A DNA stretch of 64,000 nt from Diphasiastrum complanatum. Its lineage: Eukaryota; Streptophyta; Lycopodiopsida; Lycopodiales; Lycopodiaceae. A program made the position numbers and the translations under genes. Shown one piece after another: positions 48,741 to 62,569 of the stretch. How positions within the stretch are numbered: position 1 is the first letter of the stretch; each line of letters begins with the position of its first letter. Location of the stretch: the NCBI GenBank assembly GCA_029204225.1, contig CM055095.1:28958845-29022844 (forward strand). The letters are read 5' to 3'. Under the pieces are notes generated by a model, which had not been told where the DNA came from, searched no databases, and saw nothing but the letters and a program-made list of their open reading frames with translations.

Positions 48741-51100
48741 AATAAATGATATTGCACTTGAAATTCACAAAGATTTCACTGAATAGAATGATCTAAGGTA
48801 GTCTTCTAGCACTCTAGATTCTTCTAGTCTCAGCCCAATCCAACTAGCACAAAGCTTGGTTGATGGTACAACGAGATCACTACCAATTTCTAGCAAATCA
48901 CTATCTTGATCTTTGATTTATGGCTAGAGACTAAGCCATATCCTTAGTGCAAGTCCATAACTTGCAAGTAGGTGCCTGCAACATCCAAAAAGGAAATTGT
49001 TTGAGATAGAATTGTCCAATTGGTTATTGAAGCTCAGTTATTTTCTAGTCCATCTCATAAGTGAGAGTGTGAGAATTGAGATCAAAACCTTCTAACGTGT
49101 CTAGAACAGGGAGCAGTCCAAAATTGAGTTCATAATCTAGAGTGAGATTCATTGAGATTTCTAGTGGTGAATTTCTCTCAAATGCTTGAGAAATAGAATG
49201 TGTAGATGGAGAGCTTGTTCTAGAAGGACAAATATAATTGTTGATCTTTCATTTTTTTTAAAATAAGCAAATTGCAAGCATTAGAGAAAAGATTCAAGCT
49301 TAGACAAAATCACCAAAAGCTCCTTATTGATTTCACTCTTAAAAGATATGTACAAATGAGCTTTCTCCCCAAGGTATAGTAGCTTGGATTTCATGTTGTG
49401 GTCTCTAATCACAAGGGTCAATGTGACCCTGGCATCCAATGCTCATGCTTTTTAATTTGGAGAGGAACCTTGAATTTTCATGGAGGGTGACAAATACATA
49501 AAAAAAGTTCCTACATTCTAGGAGCTTGATTTGAAGCTTATGAGCATCAAGAAAATAGAATCTAAACATGATTGAGATTTCTTCTAATCTTCATCTAGGT
49601 ATGTACATTTGGCCTAGACACATGGTCATCCAATATGATGCCAAGTGGCTAAAATCTATGGGCTTTACCATTTTCCATACATCCTAGATTCTAGATAATT
49701 TGACTAAATGAACACTAGCAATAGCCTGTCTTGCTTATTTGTTATAGTTAGACATATACTTCTTCAAGTTTGACTTGTAGGGAGCTCTGTCCCTCTACCT
49801 CAATTTTTTTAACTATATCATTTTGTACATTTTGTTAATCTATTCTATACATAATAGTACAAAAAAAAGTAGCTGTGTTCAAAAAATAGAATTAATAGTA
49901 TTCTCTCCATAAGTTAATATTGTAGAATTGTATAAATGTCATCTACTGCTTCTTGGTTTATGGAACTTTTTAAAGTTAATCTAAAACTTTGAGAGTGTGA
50001 ATGTAACACTACATGAGTGTGTCACCAACATGACCAACCTTCAAGCTCATTAAGCATTAGAATATCATCTAACTAAGTTTCTAATAGTTGGTATCTATTT
50101 ATTAATATTTAATTTGCAATAGCATATTTATGTACCACATGTACATCTTTCATTAGGAGGCTCCAAACTTGGTTGTTGGTGTTTATTTTTTATAAATGAA
50201 AAATTAATGTGCTATTTTCACTATTTTATCGATTTATATGTTGTCTCATCAATAATTCATGTCTCTAGTATACAACCTTTTTAATATTTAAGTTAGTGTG
50301 ACATGTTCTACACTAAGCTAAAGATGCTATATGAAAGAAACTTCTCTCAATTAGCATGCATGCCTCACATCATCTTTGTGTTGCATTATCTTGCCTAATA
50401 CACCTTTGAACTAGATAGCATAACCATGAATTTAGTACTAAAAAGTTAGACATACATTAAAGGATGAAACTCATGAATTTAGGTGGAATCCACAAGCTTC
50501 AAGTTTAGTGATTTATTTAAAGTTTTTTTTCATCTATGATTTTGTTTTTTTGAAGTATGTTGTTGCAACTTACATGATGCCTTTGTTGTTGCTATTAAAG
50601 TACCTAGTAGAACTGTATTTTAGAGAAATAAACAAAAGTGATAGCTCTTTTAATATATATATAACCTTGATTGTGATAACATGCCACTAGTTCTTAGCTA
50701 ACCATGTGATTGATAATTTACTATATTAACTTTTACTATATCGATTATCAATATCAATTATAATGCACTGCGATGGGCATTTAATTAATATAGAAAAACA
50801 AGGAAAACAATTTGAAATGTGCACACCACCCACTTTAGCATAGATCACTTCTCCAAAAAAGACTTTAGTGTTTTCTAATAATCAAATCTTTCATAGCTAG
50901 AAAAGTCTACAAAATTACCAAAGATCTAATAGTGCTCTATTTGTCATAAGGAAGTCATTTGAGCAAGGTTGATTTCTATTTTTATTGGCAAACAACTATT
51001 AGAATATCTAACCATATCTCATACTGAGGCACAACTACTGTGATCATTGATCTTAAAACTGATGTGGCGCATTCTAGGTGAAAGCTAATTTGTTGATTTT
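48741..51100. other. 2.4 kb without assignable features
   Basis: AT-rich; no ORF with recognisable motifs, no LTR matching 45072-45873, no primer-binding site. It may hold the decayed leader of copia B at its left end. Confidence 0.45.
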
Positions 51101-51104
51101 TCTT

Positions 51105-51590
<486 letters not shown>

Positions 51591-51889
51591 TGGCTATTTT
51601 TGGACAATAACATGACTAAATCTCCCTTTCTTCCTGCGTGGGAAACTTTCAAGACCTGTTTTTAACCTTAATAGAACTTGAACTCAGCCTAGATTAATGA
51701 GATTCCATGAAAGAAATTTAAGTCTAATCAATGGCAAATGATCTTGGTAGATTATCCTAGGATTTCCACTAAAAATTATACCAATAGCTCACAAATTGAA
51801 TTTATAGTGACCAAATGAATGTAGTGCATTTAATGCTGGTTCAGAAGTGTCCCATGTGGGAATAGTATGGAATTTGATCATTAAGAAGT

Positions 51890-52301
51890 TTGGAATCAAT
51901 TCCTACCACCAAAACTTAGCACGTCAATCTCATTATCCTCGACTGAAGCCAAATATATAGCAGCAACACAAAAAACTAAAGAAGCCCTCTGGTTAAGACT
52001 TCTTTCTATAGGATTTGTACTTCAAACAAAACAAACCAACTACCATTTATTGCGATAATATCAGCTGCATTCAACTTACTTTCAATCCTAGATCACATTT
52101 TAGGACTAAACATATAGAAATTCAATTTCATTTTGTTCGAGAGAAAGTACATTTAAAACATGTAGAGCTGATTTATTGTTTAACAAATAGTATGGTAGCT
52201 GATATCTTCACTAAGGCTTTGCCTAAGGATAAGCATCTTTTGTTTAATAAAATCTTAAATTTTAAGATTATCTAAGCGTTTGAAGTCGAATTGAGGGGGA
52301 G
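51890..52301 (+). pseudogene. Copia element C: RNase H end and polypurine tract
   Basis: TSISLSSTEAKYIAATQKTK and EALWLRLLSIGF, then after a shift IYCDNISCIQLTFNPRSHF, RTKHIEIQFHFVREKV and NSMVADIFTKALPKDKH. This is the C-terminal RNase H of a copia pol. The polypurine tract TTGAGGGGGAG ends at 52301, directly before an LTR. Confidence 0.8.
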
Positions 52302-52970
52302 TGTTGGAATTTAAATTCTAATTCAAACTTCATTCGATCCAATTTGTCTGTATATCTTACCAGTTATTTCATTTAGGTATCCACGATAGTGTCCTAGACT
52401 TGGTTATTTACCTGCAGAAGTTCAAGACATGTTTGCAATACTACAAAGTCAATTGAATAAGTCAAAGGAATGCCATAGAGTCATCACTTGTGAGAGTTGG
52501 ATATTTTTTTATAGTTGACGATCCTTCAATAGTCGACAATCTCTCAATTCTAAACTGTTCTTCTAGGCTTGTATACTGATAAGTAGAATTCCTTACAACA
52601 ATCTCATGTACATTTGTGCAATCTAATATACTCTGCATTTTTCAAATCATCGTATAATTGTGTGAATGATTATTGTTGTTTTTACTTCTAATTGTGAATC
52701 GAATACTCCTTATTCTCCTTATGTGTCTTATTGACTGAGTCGAAGTGCAGAATCACGACTATCCCTAACGTCTTCGAATTCTATAAGTATGGTTGCCTAA
52801 GACACCTATGACTTATCGATTGATCGACTGATTTTGTCGTGACAAATGATTCTAAACATAGTGCTCTTTTATTGTTAGTCTTCCACATTGCTAATTAACA
52901 TGATAGTTTGATAGTGTCATTTGAAACTCTAAACTATCGGCCACCACGAACTATTCCGTCGCACCTTTAA
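52302..52970 (+). mobile_element. 3' LTR of copia element C (end uncertain)
   Basis: Begins TGTTGGAATTTAAATTC right after the polypurine tract. The expected TTCCAACA end is not found; the LTR is probably truncated at or before the TC repeat at 52977. Confidence 0.5.
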
Positions 52971-52973
52971 CCC

Positions 52974-52976
<3 letters not shown>

Positions 52977-53058
<82 letters not shown>
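52977..53058. repeat. (TC)41 microsatellite
   Basis: Perfect TC run, directly followed by ATGGACTCTTCTTTATC, which may be a decayed copia gag start. Confidence 0.95.
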
Positions 53059-55216
<2,158 letters not shown>

Positions 55217-55233
55217 CTCTCCTTGGTTACCAT

Positions 55234-55530
55234 CTTTGCCACAGGGGCAAAGGTCAAATAGTTTTGCAAACTAGATGTGCTTCCTGTCCAGCGATGGACA
55301 ACAAGCATCATCTTCCACTTTTTGATAGTACCATAAAAGCAAAACACACACCACTGCCTAGCGATGGATAGTGGGCTTTGGACAATGGACTTACACATGC
55401 TTTATTCTCTGATGGTCTTTGAAATTATCATGCTTGTTGTCCCCAACGATGGACAGAGAGCCAAAATACTTTGTAAATAATGGTCATTTCCTACACTCAT
55501 ACCTTCTACTATCCAGCAATGGATAGAAGG
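55234..55530. repeat. Row of five short hairpins, three with GNRA-type loops
   Basis: CTTTGCC/GGCAAAG (55234-55252); TGTCCA-GCGA-TGGACA (55285-55300); CCACT...-GCGA-...AGTGG (55351-55374); TGTCC/GGACA (55438-55455); CTATCCA-GCAA-TGGATAG (55509-55526) extended by CCTTC/GAAGG. Loops of the last four are centred 69-86 bases apart. Confidence 0.5.
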
Positions 55531-56268
55531 ATCATGGACTAAAAAAACCATTTTTTTGTCATTATGATATAAAGAGAAAACTTTTATGAAATAAACAACA
55601 ATGGCAGTATCTCAAAAAGCCTTGTCTACAAACATTTAGGTATGACTTCTTGTTATCGATTCAGGTGCGAATTCTACAAGACACAAGCATAAATGGGATA
55701 AGTAGTTTCCCAAAAAAAATTCACATCTTTTTGAAAAACCTCTTCCTTCTGCCAATAATTTCGTCCCCTTTTTGCATCAAGGTGGTAAGTATCCTGGTAC
55801 TCACATTTCTTTACCAATTTTCATACTTTTGGGTTTCTGCTTGCTTCAAGATCAATCAATAAATTTTAAAACTAGCCGATTGGTTGTAGGACTTTGCCAA
55901 TTCTCTGTGAGCACTGAGGGGAGGGGGATAAGAGTGTTACCTATGGCAATGGAGATATAGGCTCAAATCTCAAGGGAATAGGGATATCTAGGAGGTCAAG
56001 AGCTCATATTGGCCTTGTGGATGGACATTGTAAGTGTTGTACATAAGAATGCAAAAAGCTAAACAATAGTGTTGTAACAAAAGCACTCTTGCCCTAATGT
56101 AGAACCAACCTCAAGACTATCCATTATGTGTTTTTTTTCAAAAGACAAGGAAAGCTCTTGTTGACATATTCATTATTAACCTCAAGGTTTGGAGTTCTAC
56201 TTGGGAGGGAGACTAGCATTCATTTTTGAGAGGTAGCCTCACCTTTCAAAACTGGCTCCTCTTATTTT
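55531..56268. other. Intergenic DNA, nothing assignable
   Basis: AT-rich; short ORFs without recognisable motifs. Confidence 0.45.
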
Positions 56269-56269
56269 C

Positions 56270-56682
56270 AGCACCCGTCAGACGGGTGCTAGCACGCGTC
56301 AGGGTGGGCCAGGCAGGGAGTTTTTTTTTTTAAACTGGTTGCCCTGGTGCCACGTGTTGGGCACCAGGGTTTATCCCATAACCAAATCTTTGGGATAAAC
56401 CAGTACTTATATATAAGTGAGCCCACATGCTTACTCACATGTGTGCAGGTGGGTGTGAAGCTGCCCAGCGCCACCTGCCCGGCGCCACCTGGGCGTTGCC
56501 TACCTGGTGCCATCCCGGCGCTGCCCGGCGCCGCCCACCACCCTGCCCAGCGCCACCCACCTGGGCGCTGCCCGGCGCCCACCCTGGTGCCACGGCGCCC
56601 GCCTGTGCCCTTTTGGCCAGCCCCTGGCTGGCGGCACCCTGATGCACCCTGGCGCGTGCCAGGGTGCGTCAGGGTGTTAAAA
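56270..56682. mobile_element. GC-rich foldback element of four perfect hairpins
   Basis: Sharply GC-rich against AT-rich flanks. Perfect 10-base arms at 56270-56279/56281-56290, CCCTGGTGCC/GGCACCAGGG (56342-56369), GTTTATCCCA/TGGGATAAAC (56369-56400), and GCACCCTGGC/GCCAGGGTGC (56644-56667). Between 56455 and 56640 GGCGCC and CACCTGGG words repeat. Both ends carry CACCCTGACG-type sequence in opposite orientation. The ORFs it contains are composition artefacts. Confidence 0.65.
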
Positions 56683-57054
56683 TTATGGGGAGCCTTCAAA
56701 ACCAATGGTTGACTCAAAGTTGGATCTTTTTCAAGGTTGTCTCTCTTTTTTCTACTTTAAAGCCTTTGAATTTTATACTTACATGGCCTTTGAAATTGCA
56801 ACAAAAAAAAGTGCCTTATTTCAAACTTCAAATCAAAATATCAATCATAGTCAATGCTATGTCAAATGTTAACAATGGTGTGGGGAAATACAAGAAAAAT
56901 GAATAAAATTAGAGAGTAAAAAAAAAAGGAAGAAAAATTGGAAGCATTGCAATTTGAGGTTGCAAAGTCCTTATTAGACTCCAATAGTCAAAAAGATACA
57001 TTGAAATTTGAGAGACTCAACATTCACTAGAGCCAAAATTATGGGGGGGAGTGT

Positions 57055-57125
57055 ATACCGCACCACTAGAGGGTGGTGTGGCAGCCTTCCACTGGTGGTA
57101 GGATGGGCCATATCGCCCATCCTTT
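57055..57125. repeat. Two hairpins: CACCAC/GTGGTG and GGATGGGC/GCCCATCC
   Basis: Perfect arms at 57061-57066/57073-57078 and 57101-57108/57115-57122. Confidence 0.55.
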
Positions 57126-57263
57126 ATTGTGACATGCAATTCTCCATGGATGATCTTATGATTAAGTATGCTCGAAAGCTTGCCATGACAATTTTTTTTG
57201 CCTGCCATGCCTTCCATTGTTTGGAGAGTGGAGGGTGTGGGGCACTGCAAGTAATGCTTTTTT

Positions 57264-57327
57264 GTTTCCAAGGGAAAACTCTAACTTCGGACCAATGAAA
57301 CTTTGGATGCCAAGCTAACCAACATAG
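57264..57327. repeat. Dispersed repeat shared with 44238-44290
   Basis: GTTTCCAAGG...AAACTTTGGATGCCAAGCTAA in both. Confidence 0.6.
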
Positions 57328-57417
57328 GGCCACCCGAGTTGGTTCACTCCAAGTAATCATTGAATTTACATAATATGGGGGGGTTCCAATAATTTTGGGG
57401 GGTTAGGAGACAACTTA

Positions 57418-57523
57418 AGGATAAGAAATTTATATCGCGGTCCCAAAGAGGGCCGGGGGGAGGGGGGGGGGGCTGGGGCCTATTGGGCGGCTACCGGCCT
57501 GCCGCCTAATTAAAATTTATCCT
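57418..57523. repeat. Small G-rich inverted-repeat element
   Basis: Terminal AGGATAA...TTATCCT, internal GGCGG...CCGCC and a run of Gs around 57455-57470. Confidence 0.4.
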
Positions 57524-57722
57524 GAGTCCCTATGTAAGCGGCGAGCCACCTGTCGTTTTCCGACAGGTCAGTATTTTGAAATAAATGACCCAATCACAAT
57601 CATTTTGACCCCGTGGCCGAATCGTCCAGCCAAGCGGTTACGTTAACCTAACCAGGTTTAAGAGATATGCCCTACGGCTAACCACAGTCCCGACGTCTGG
57701 ACATTTAAATTCCATCTATCAA

Positions 57723-58465
57723 GTACCAGGGTGTCCAGCTCGTATCGTAATGGCACGCTAAGACCTAATGTTCTTCACCGTTGGATGCCATTGTAGGTCT
57801 TCAGATTTTGCCACGTGGTTCAAGTACACCAATGAGAAATGTCCGCGTGGCGGAGATCTAAGTGGGAGAGAAGAGCGCACCCTCCCCTCAGAAAAGTTGA
57901 AGGTACCGATGTCCAGCTTGTAGCTTAGTGGCACGCTACAATCAGATGCTCTTCACCGTTGGATGCCATTGTACTTCTTCAGATTTTGCCACGTGGTAAG
58001 AAACTTCCAATGAAAAGTGTCCGCGTGGCATAGTGACACGTGGCAGAGATCTAAGTGGGGGAGAAGCGAATTCCCTCGCCAGAGTCCAAGGTACCAGGGT
58101 ACAGCTCTGGTAGCAAAATGGCACGCAATAACCTAATGTTTTTCACCGTTGGATGTCATTGCACCTCCGCAGATGTTGCCACGTGGTAGTATAATTAGTT
58201 TCCACGTGGCAAATATACACGTGGTAGAGATCTAACTGGGAGAAAAGACTAGAGGCAAATGCGTCCTGCCCTGGCCAAAGTCCAAGGCACCAGCTCGTAT
58301 ATTCATGGCACGCTGTAAACTTATGGTCTCTACCGTTGGATGCCATTGTACTTCTTCAGATTCTGCCACGTGTGGTTGCCGCGTGGCATGTTGAACACGT
58401 GTCAGAGATCTAAGTGGGGAGAAGGCCCGAGAAGGGAATGCGTGGTGGGCTGGCCAAAGTCCAAG
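57723..58465 (+). promoter_or_regulatory. Upstream region of the coiled-coil gene: four tandem ~185-bp units with eight CACGTG cores
   Basis: Units start at 57723, 57903, 58091 and 58287 and the array ends at 58465. Each holds GGCACGC, TCACCGTTGGATG (last unit CTACCGTTGGATG), a TTGCCACGTGG-type box (last unit CTGCCACGTG) and AGATCTAASTGGG. CACGTG lies at 57812, 57990, 58037, 58180, 58203, 58218, 58367 and 58396. CACGTG is the known core of G-boxes and ABA-response elements (bZIP, bHLH/PIF); CCGTTG resembles a MYB site. The array ends about 100 bases before the GA-rich leader. Confidence 0.75.
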
Positions 58466-58539
58466 GTACGGCCGCTGCATTGGCTGGAAAGGGAAGGAAA
58501 CGTCCGGAGTTCGATACTCGGGTCCAGCAAAAAGCCTTA

Positions 58540-58606
58540 ACAAAAAGAGACCAGCAGGCCAGGCCTCTCTTCTCCCTTCTTCCTCGTTTCTCTACTCTCT
58601 AATACT

Positions 58607-58637
<31 letters not shown>

Positions 58638-58805
58638 TCTCTCCTTTTCTTGCTTTCTTTTCGATAATTCTTCTCGTTTTCGTCGACGCCGTTACGATCC
58701 ATTATCTATCGATCGATCCATTTTGGCAGCTCGCTTCTTCCTGATACCAGATCTTCGAGGATTTGCTCATCCCTTGCCAGTTTTCATATCGCCAGATCGT
58801 CTGTG
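58540..58805 (+). other. Non-coding first exon (5' UTR) of the coiled-coil gene
   Basis: CT/GA-rich leader with (GA)13 at 58607-58632, ending at donor TGTG|GTGAGC (58805/58806). No long ORF. The start is approximate. A 5'-UTR intron of about 3.7 kb follows. Confidence 0.55.
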
Positions 58806-61430
58806 GTGAGCATCGCTCTTTTTTTTTCGCTTTTGAATTTTGAATTCTGGTTCAGTTTCTCGATTGCTGGATGTGTCCAGATGAAGGTGTTCGTCTCTTC
58901 CGATCCAGCTTAATCAGTTTCATTGATAGCACATGTGTCCGTCTTTGCTTTGCTTAGTTTTCGAACGAACGACACTTTGCGTGGATGACTTAGGACTAGT
59001 AACACAAGCTAATTCGGAGGCGGATCTACTGGTCAGTAGAGCTCTGTCCATCTAAATCTTTTTTTCGTTGTCTACACTGATTTCGGAGTTTGTGACATTC
59101 TGTATCCATTGGCAATGCGATGCGCGCTTATCTAATAGCATTCAACAAGTTTTAAGCTCTCACCGGGCAGTGATGGGTAATATACGCTCCGATCAAGTTA
59201 TGCCAAGCCATCATGTTCTAGTCTGTTTCTCAGTTTCATCAATCACGTATGCTTTCTCATACTCTTCCGTAGATACGTACAGTAACAGCAGCAGCGGCTA
59301 CGAATCCACAATGGATCCGATTATGGTATATTTGGTCCTTAAAAGAGTGGTATGGAAAGCCAGCTAATGACAGTCAGCCGTGTAACGTTCATTTTCTCAC
59401 TTGGATAGCTGTTACAAGATATTATGCCCTCTTGCATCCAATTTGCTAATACTCTTTCAAGACAGAATTTTGAGTAAGGTAACTAGGCTTGTAAATGCAA
59501 CTATTGCACAGGCTTTAGATGCTGCACTGAGCTTGATACTACCTTTATCTGCGTGGCTTTATTCCTAAGGTTATTTGTCTATCTTTCCTAAACTCTGACC
59601 TTCCGAAGATCCACAAAGCATGTTCAACTGATTTCTTTTGACCGATTTAATTCAATGAGTAAGCTGGCCCATGCACTATTCTCACTCCAGTATCTCTGAA
59701 AGGAACGAAGATCTGCCCTTTAGAGTTAGCCTGCACCCCTACCTTACAATTCTGTAATCTTAAGAGTAGTTCTGATTCTATGAAGCGTGTTATTTCCTAC
59801 TTCCTTAAGAAAAACAAGGCTCCAAGGCTCCAGATGACTTTGAACTTTTTTTGTCGTAATTACTCGTTGAAATCAATCTATTTTTACTTTTAGGTTGATC
59901 CAGTTTCGTCGTGCCATTGAGCACATTGCTTCTAATTGTGTAGTTTTTTAAGAAGGCTCCTATTCCACAGCAGAGAGTCGAAATCCTTAGAGAAGAATAC
60001 ATGCTTTTACTTCTGTGCTGAATAGAGAGGCAGTTTGCCATGGTGTTGTTGCATTGTTTATTCTTTAGGCTAAATTCGAGTTCAGTTCATACTGTACGAA
60101 GTTCACTACGTATCTAACTACCCTTTTTGAATATTCGGATGACACACGCAGGGACTTACTATGTGTTAAATCTGATAAAAGAGACCTGTAGGGAAGTTGA
60201 AGTGAAAAGATGCTTTAAAGTCTAATTGTTGCCTTGAGGAAGATGGATCGGGTCCTATGTGCATGTGCTGTAACATGCCTATACTCATCTTTGGAGATTA
60301 ACATAAGCTATGAGGTATTCAAACATTCTATATGCACGGCATTACATTAGCATATGGGCAAGCCTACTGTGGACTCGATCCACTACCTTCACTTGGCTCG
60401 AACGAACTTCTGAAAAAATCGACTTCATTTCTACTTGCCGTGGATTTGTTCATACTTCTAGGTTTGTCGTACATTTGGTTCTTCCTGCTAGTAAGAGAAC
60501 TTGCAAAGAATGTTCATCTTTATGTTATAATTGCGATAGGCTTTGTGGTATAGATAACTTGAGTTGAGCCACGGTTGAAGCGAACTGCCTTAGAAGCTTT
60601 GTCATGTACTTGAAACCAGCTGTTTTTTGTTTGTTCAAAAGTCATATTTGAATTAATGATCATCTAACATATTCTACTGCTGAAAACAAGAACCTTAATG
60701 CTGATTTTTGAGAGAACCAAGTACAAAGTATCATTTCCTTGACTTCCTACTTTTGGTCGGTTATCAACTCTTCCACGACTGCCATCCCAAGAGAAATACA
60801 TAAAATTTCATATACTTCTGTGAAGGAGACATGCAGATGCAGCAATGCTATGTGATTTACATGCCGGCATTACCTGTACTTCATGGTCAACGGGTTCTGT
60901 AACTAGCAAAGTATACCTTGGGAAAAGCTCAGTGGCAGTCTTGATGAAAATTCAACTATGGATACATCCACTAGTGGATGCACAGGAAGTAAAAAGAATG
61001 TTTCTATATTTTTTGTGGCAAGAGGACAAGTTATGCAAATAGAATAGTTGAATAACTTTATCAGCTTTCTGTTTCTTGGTCATAAATTACATTTGGACCA
61101 GAACATCTAGGCATCAGCAAATCACAAAAATGCTGATTGATTTTCTTCTTCTCAGACGACCATTTAATTGCCAGTCCAGAAATATTGATTGAAAGTCTGC
61201 ATTGAAAAATGCTTTGTGTGTCACCGTTTTGATTGCAATGTATTGCATCCAGATTGTTTAGGGACTCTTGAGAAACACATCATTGGGTTTCTTACTTGTC
61301 ATTGAGAAGCAGCTTCCAGGTTTGACAGATTTACAATAAGGATTTCTGAGTGACTGAATATAATTTTAACTGAAGTGAACATTTTTTATGCCTGATGTGT
61401 CTCTAAACAAATATATGCAATAATCCTTAG

Positions 61431-61490
61431 AAACCTGTTCCGACCATTTTGGGACGGAACGTTTTTTTCTTCATTAAAAAAAAACAGGTT
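61431..61490. repeat. Small inverted-repeat element with GTTCCG/CGGAAC
   Basis: Ends AACCTGT/ACAGGTT, inner arms GTTCCG/CGGAAC, T- and A-rich centre. Inside the 5'-UTR intron. Confidence 0.5.
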
Positions 61491-62009
61491 GTGCACAGAT
61501 GAGCATTTGTACTTTACAGAAATTTAGATTGGTGGCTTCCTGTGACTATCGTCTCCTTCATGAAGTCATGGAATGATGCTGTTGACTGAACTTACTTCTC
61601 ACCACAGCTGCTTGGGCCTTGGCTTTTCAGAGCTTTATCTCTCTTGATTCCATCATTAACTACAGGAAAAATAATCCGTCTGTTTGTTGATGACATTCAT
61701 TCCAAAACAACCCTTACCCTTTTTCCTTGGCATAATAGTGTCCTTGAGTTCTCAACAGATTGCAGCTCTTAAGGGTCTTCTGTCAGCACACTGAGCTCGT
61801 TTTCAAAGAAAGTGTTTCTGATTAGGGAAATATGATGTGGCAAACCATGTTAGGAAATGAATTTGGACTTTTGAATGAAGGAGATGATAGTCACAGAAAC
61901 TTTGCCACCAATTTCTGTGCCCTAGCGTGGCCTGAACCTCATTTCCAGCACCTCTTTTGGCCATTTTATGCAGGTGCGCCCCCCCCTTCAAGATCTTGAA
62001 TGCTTGAAG

Positions 62010-62152
62010 CTCTGAACCTGTAATCTACTAAACCTGTAATCTGCTGAAATGGGGTCGGAACGAATCCTTCGTTAAATATTTACAATTTATTTTTAATTTT
62101 TTTGGGGCCATGTTCAGGAACGGAACGCGTTCCAGAACACGTTGTGTTCTGG
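62010..62152. repeat. Palindromic insertion built on GGAACG/CGTTCC
   Basis: GGAACGCGTTCC (62122-62133) is a perfect palindrome; CCAGAACAC/GTGTTCTGG (62132-62152) a perfect 9-base-arm hairpin; TCGGAACGAA at 62055. AAACCTGTAATCT is duplicated in tandem at about 62012-62041. Confidence 0.55.
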
Positions 62153-62569
62153 AATGGGCAACTATGATGCAATCTAAGATGTTGTAATACATTTTCTCCT
62201 ATCAGAAAGGGTAACCCGTGATCTGTTGGTCTTTTCAAACGTTGCCGTGTGTATCCAATTAAGATTGAAGGGTTTTCTGTAGATAAGACTTTGTTCAAAA
62301 GTTCATCTGCGATGCCAATGAATGAGAACAAATATATTACCACAGTTTGTTATTTGCCCTTCATTATGGTTTATGGAATATCTCCAAATAGATGTATGTA
62401 TCAAAGTAATATTGGCTTGATGTTTTAGCTTCTTATGGCTGTTGAGACTTGGTGGTTCGATCATGGTTTATGTGCCCGTGTTATAGAGGTATTGTTTGGT
62501 ACTTACATCAATCTGTCTGAGAAGCTTCAAGAGAAGTTGAAGTGCGAAAGGTTTTCCTGCAGCGTTAAT

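Larger units (their letters stand above)
58806..62562 (+). other. Long 5'-UTR intron of the coiled-coil gene
   Basis: From donor GTGAGC at 58806 to acceptor TTTTCCTGCAG at 62562 (or TTTTAG at 62428). Little repeat content except small palindromic insertions at 61431 and about 62050. The short ORFs are not supported as genes. Confidence 0.5.

Noticed and set aside
56289-56717. ORFs of 70-142 codons on both strands of the GC-rich block
   Set aside because: Open in several frames only because the GC-rich repeats lack stop codons; no conserved motif.
58143-58543. Minus- and plus-strand ORFs in the promoter array
   Set aside because: They span the tandem units with no conserved protein and overlap each other; the array is better explained as regulatory DNA.
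59068-61042. ORFs of 60-99 codons in the 5'-UTR intron
   Set aside because: No splice-consistent partners, no motifs, and overlapping alternatives in other frames.
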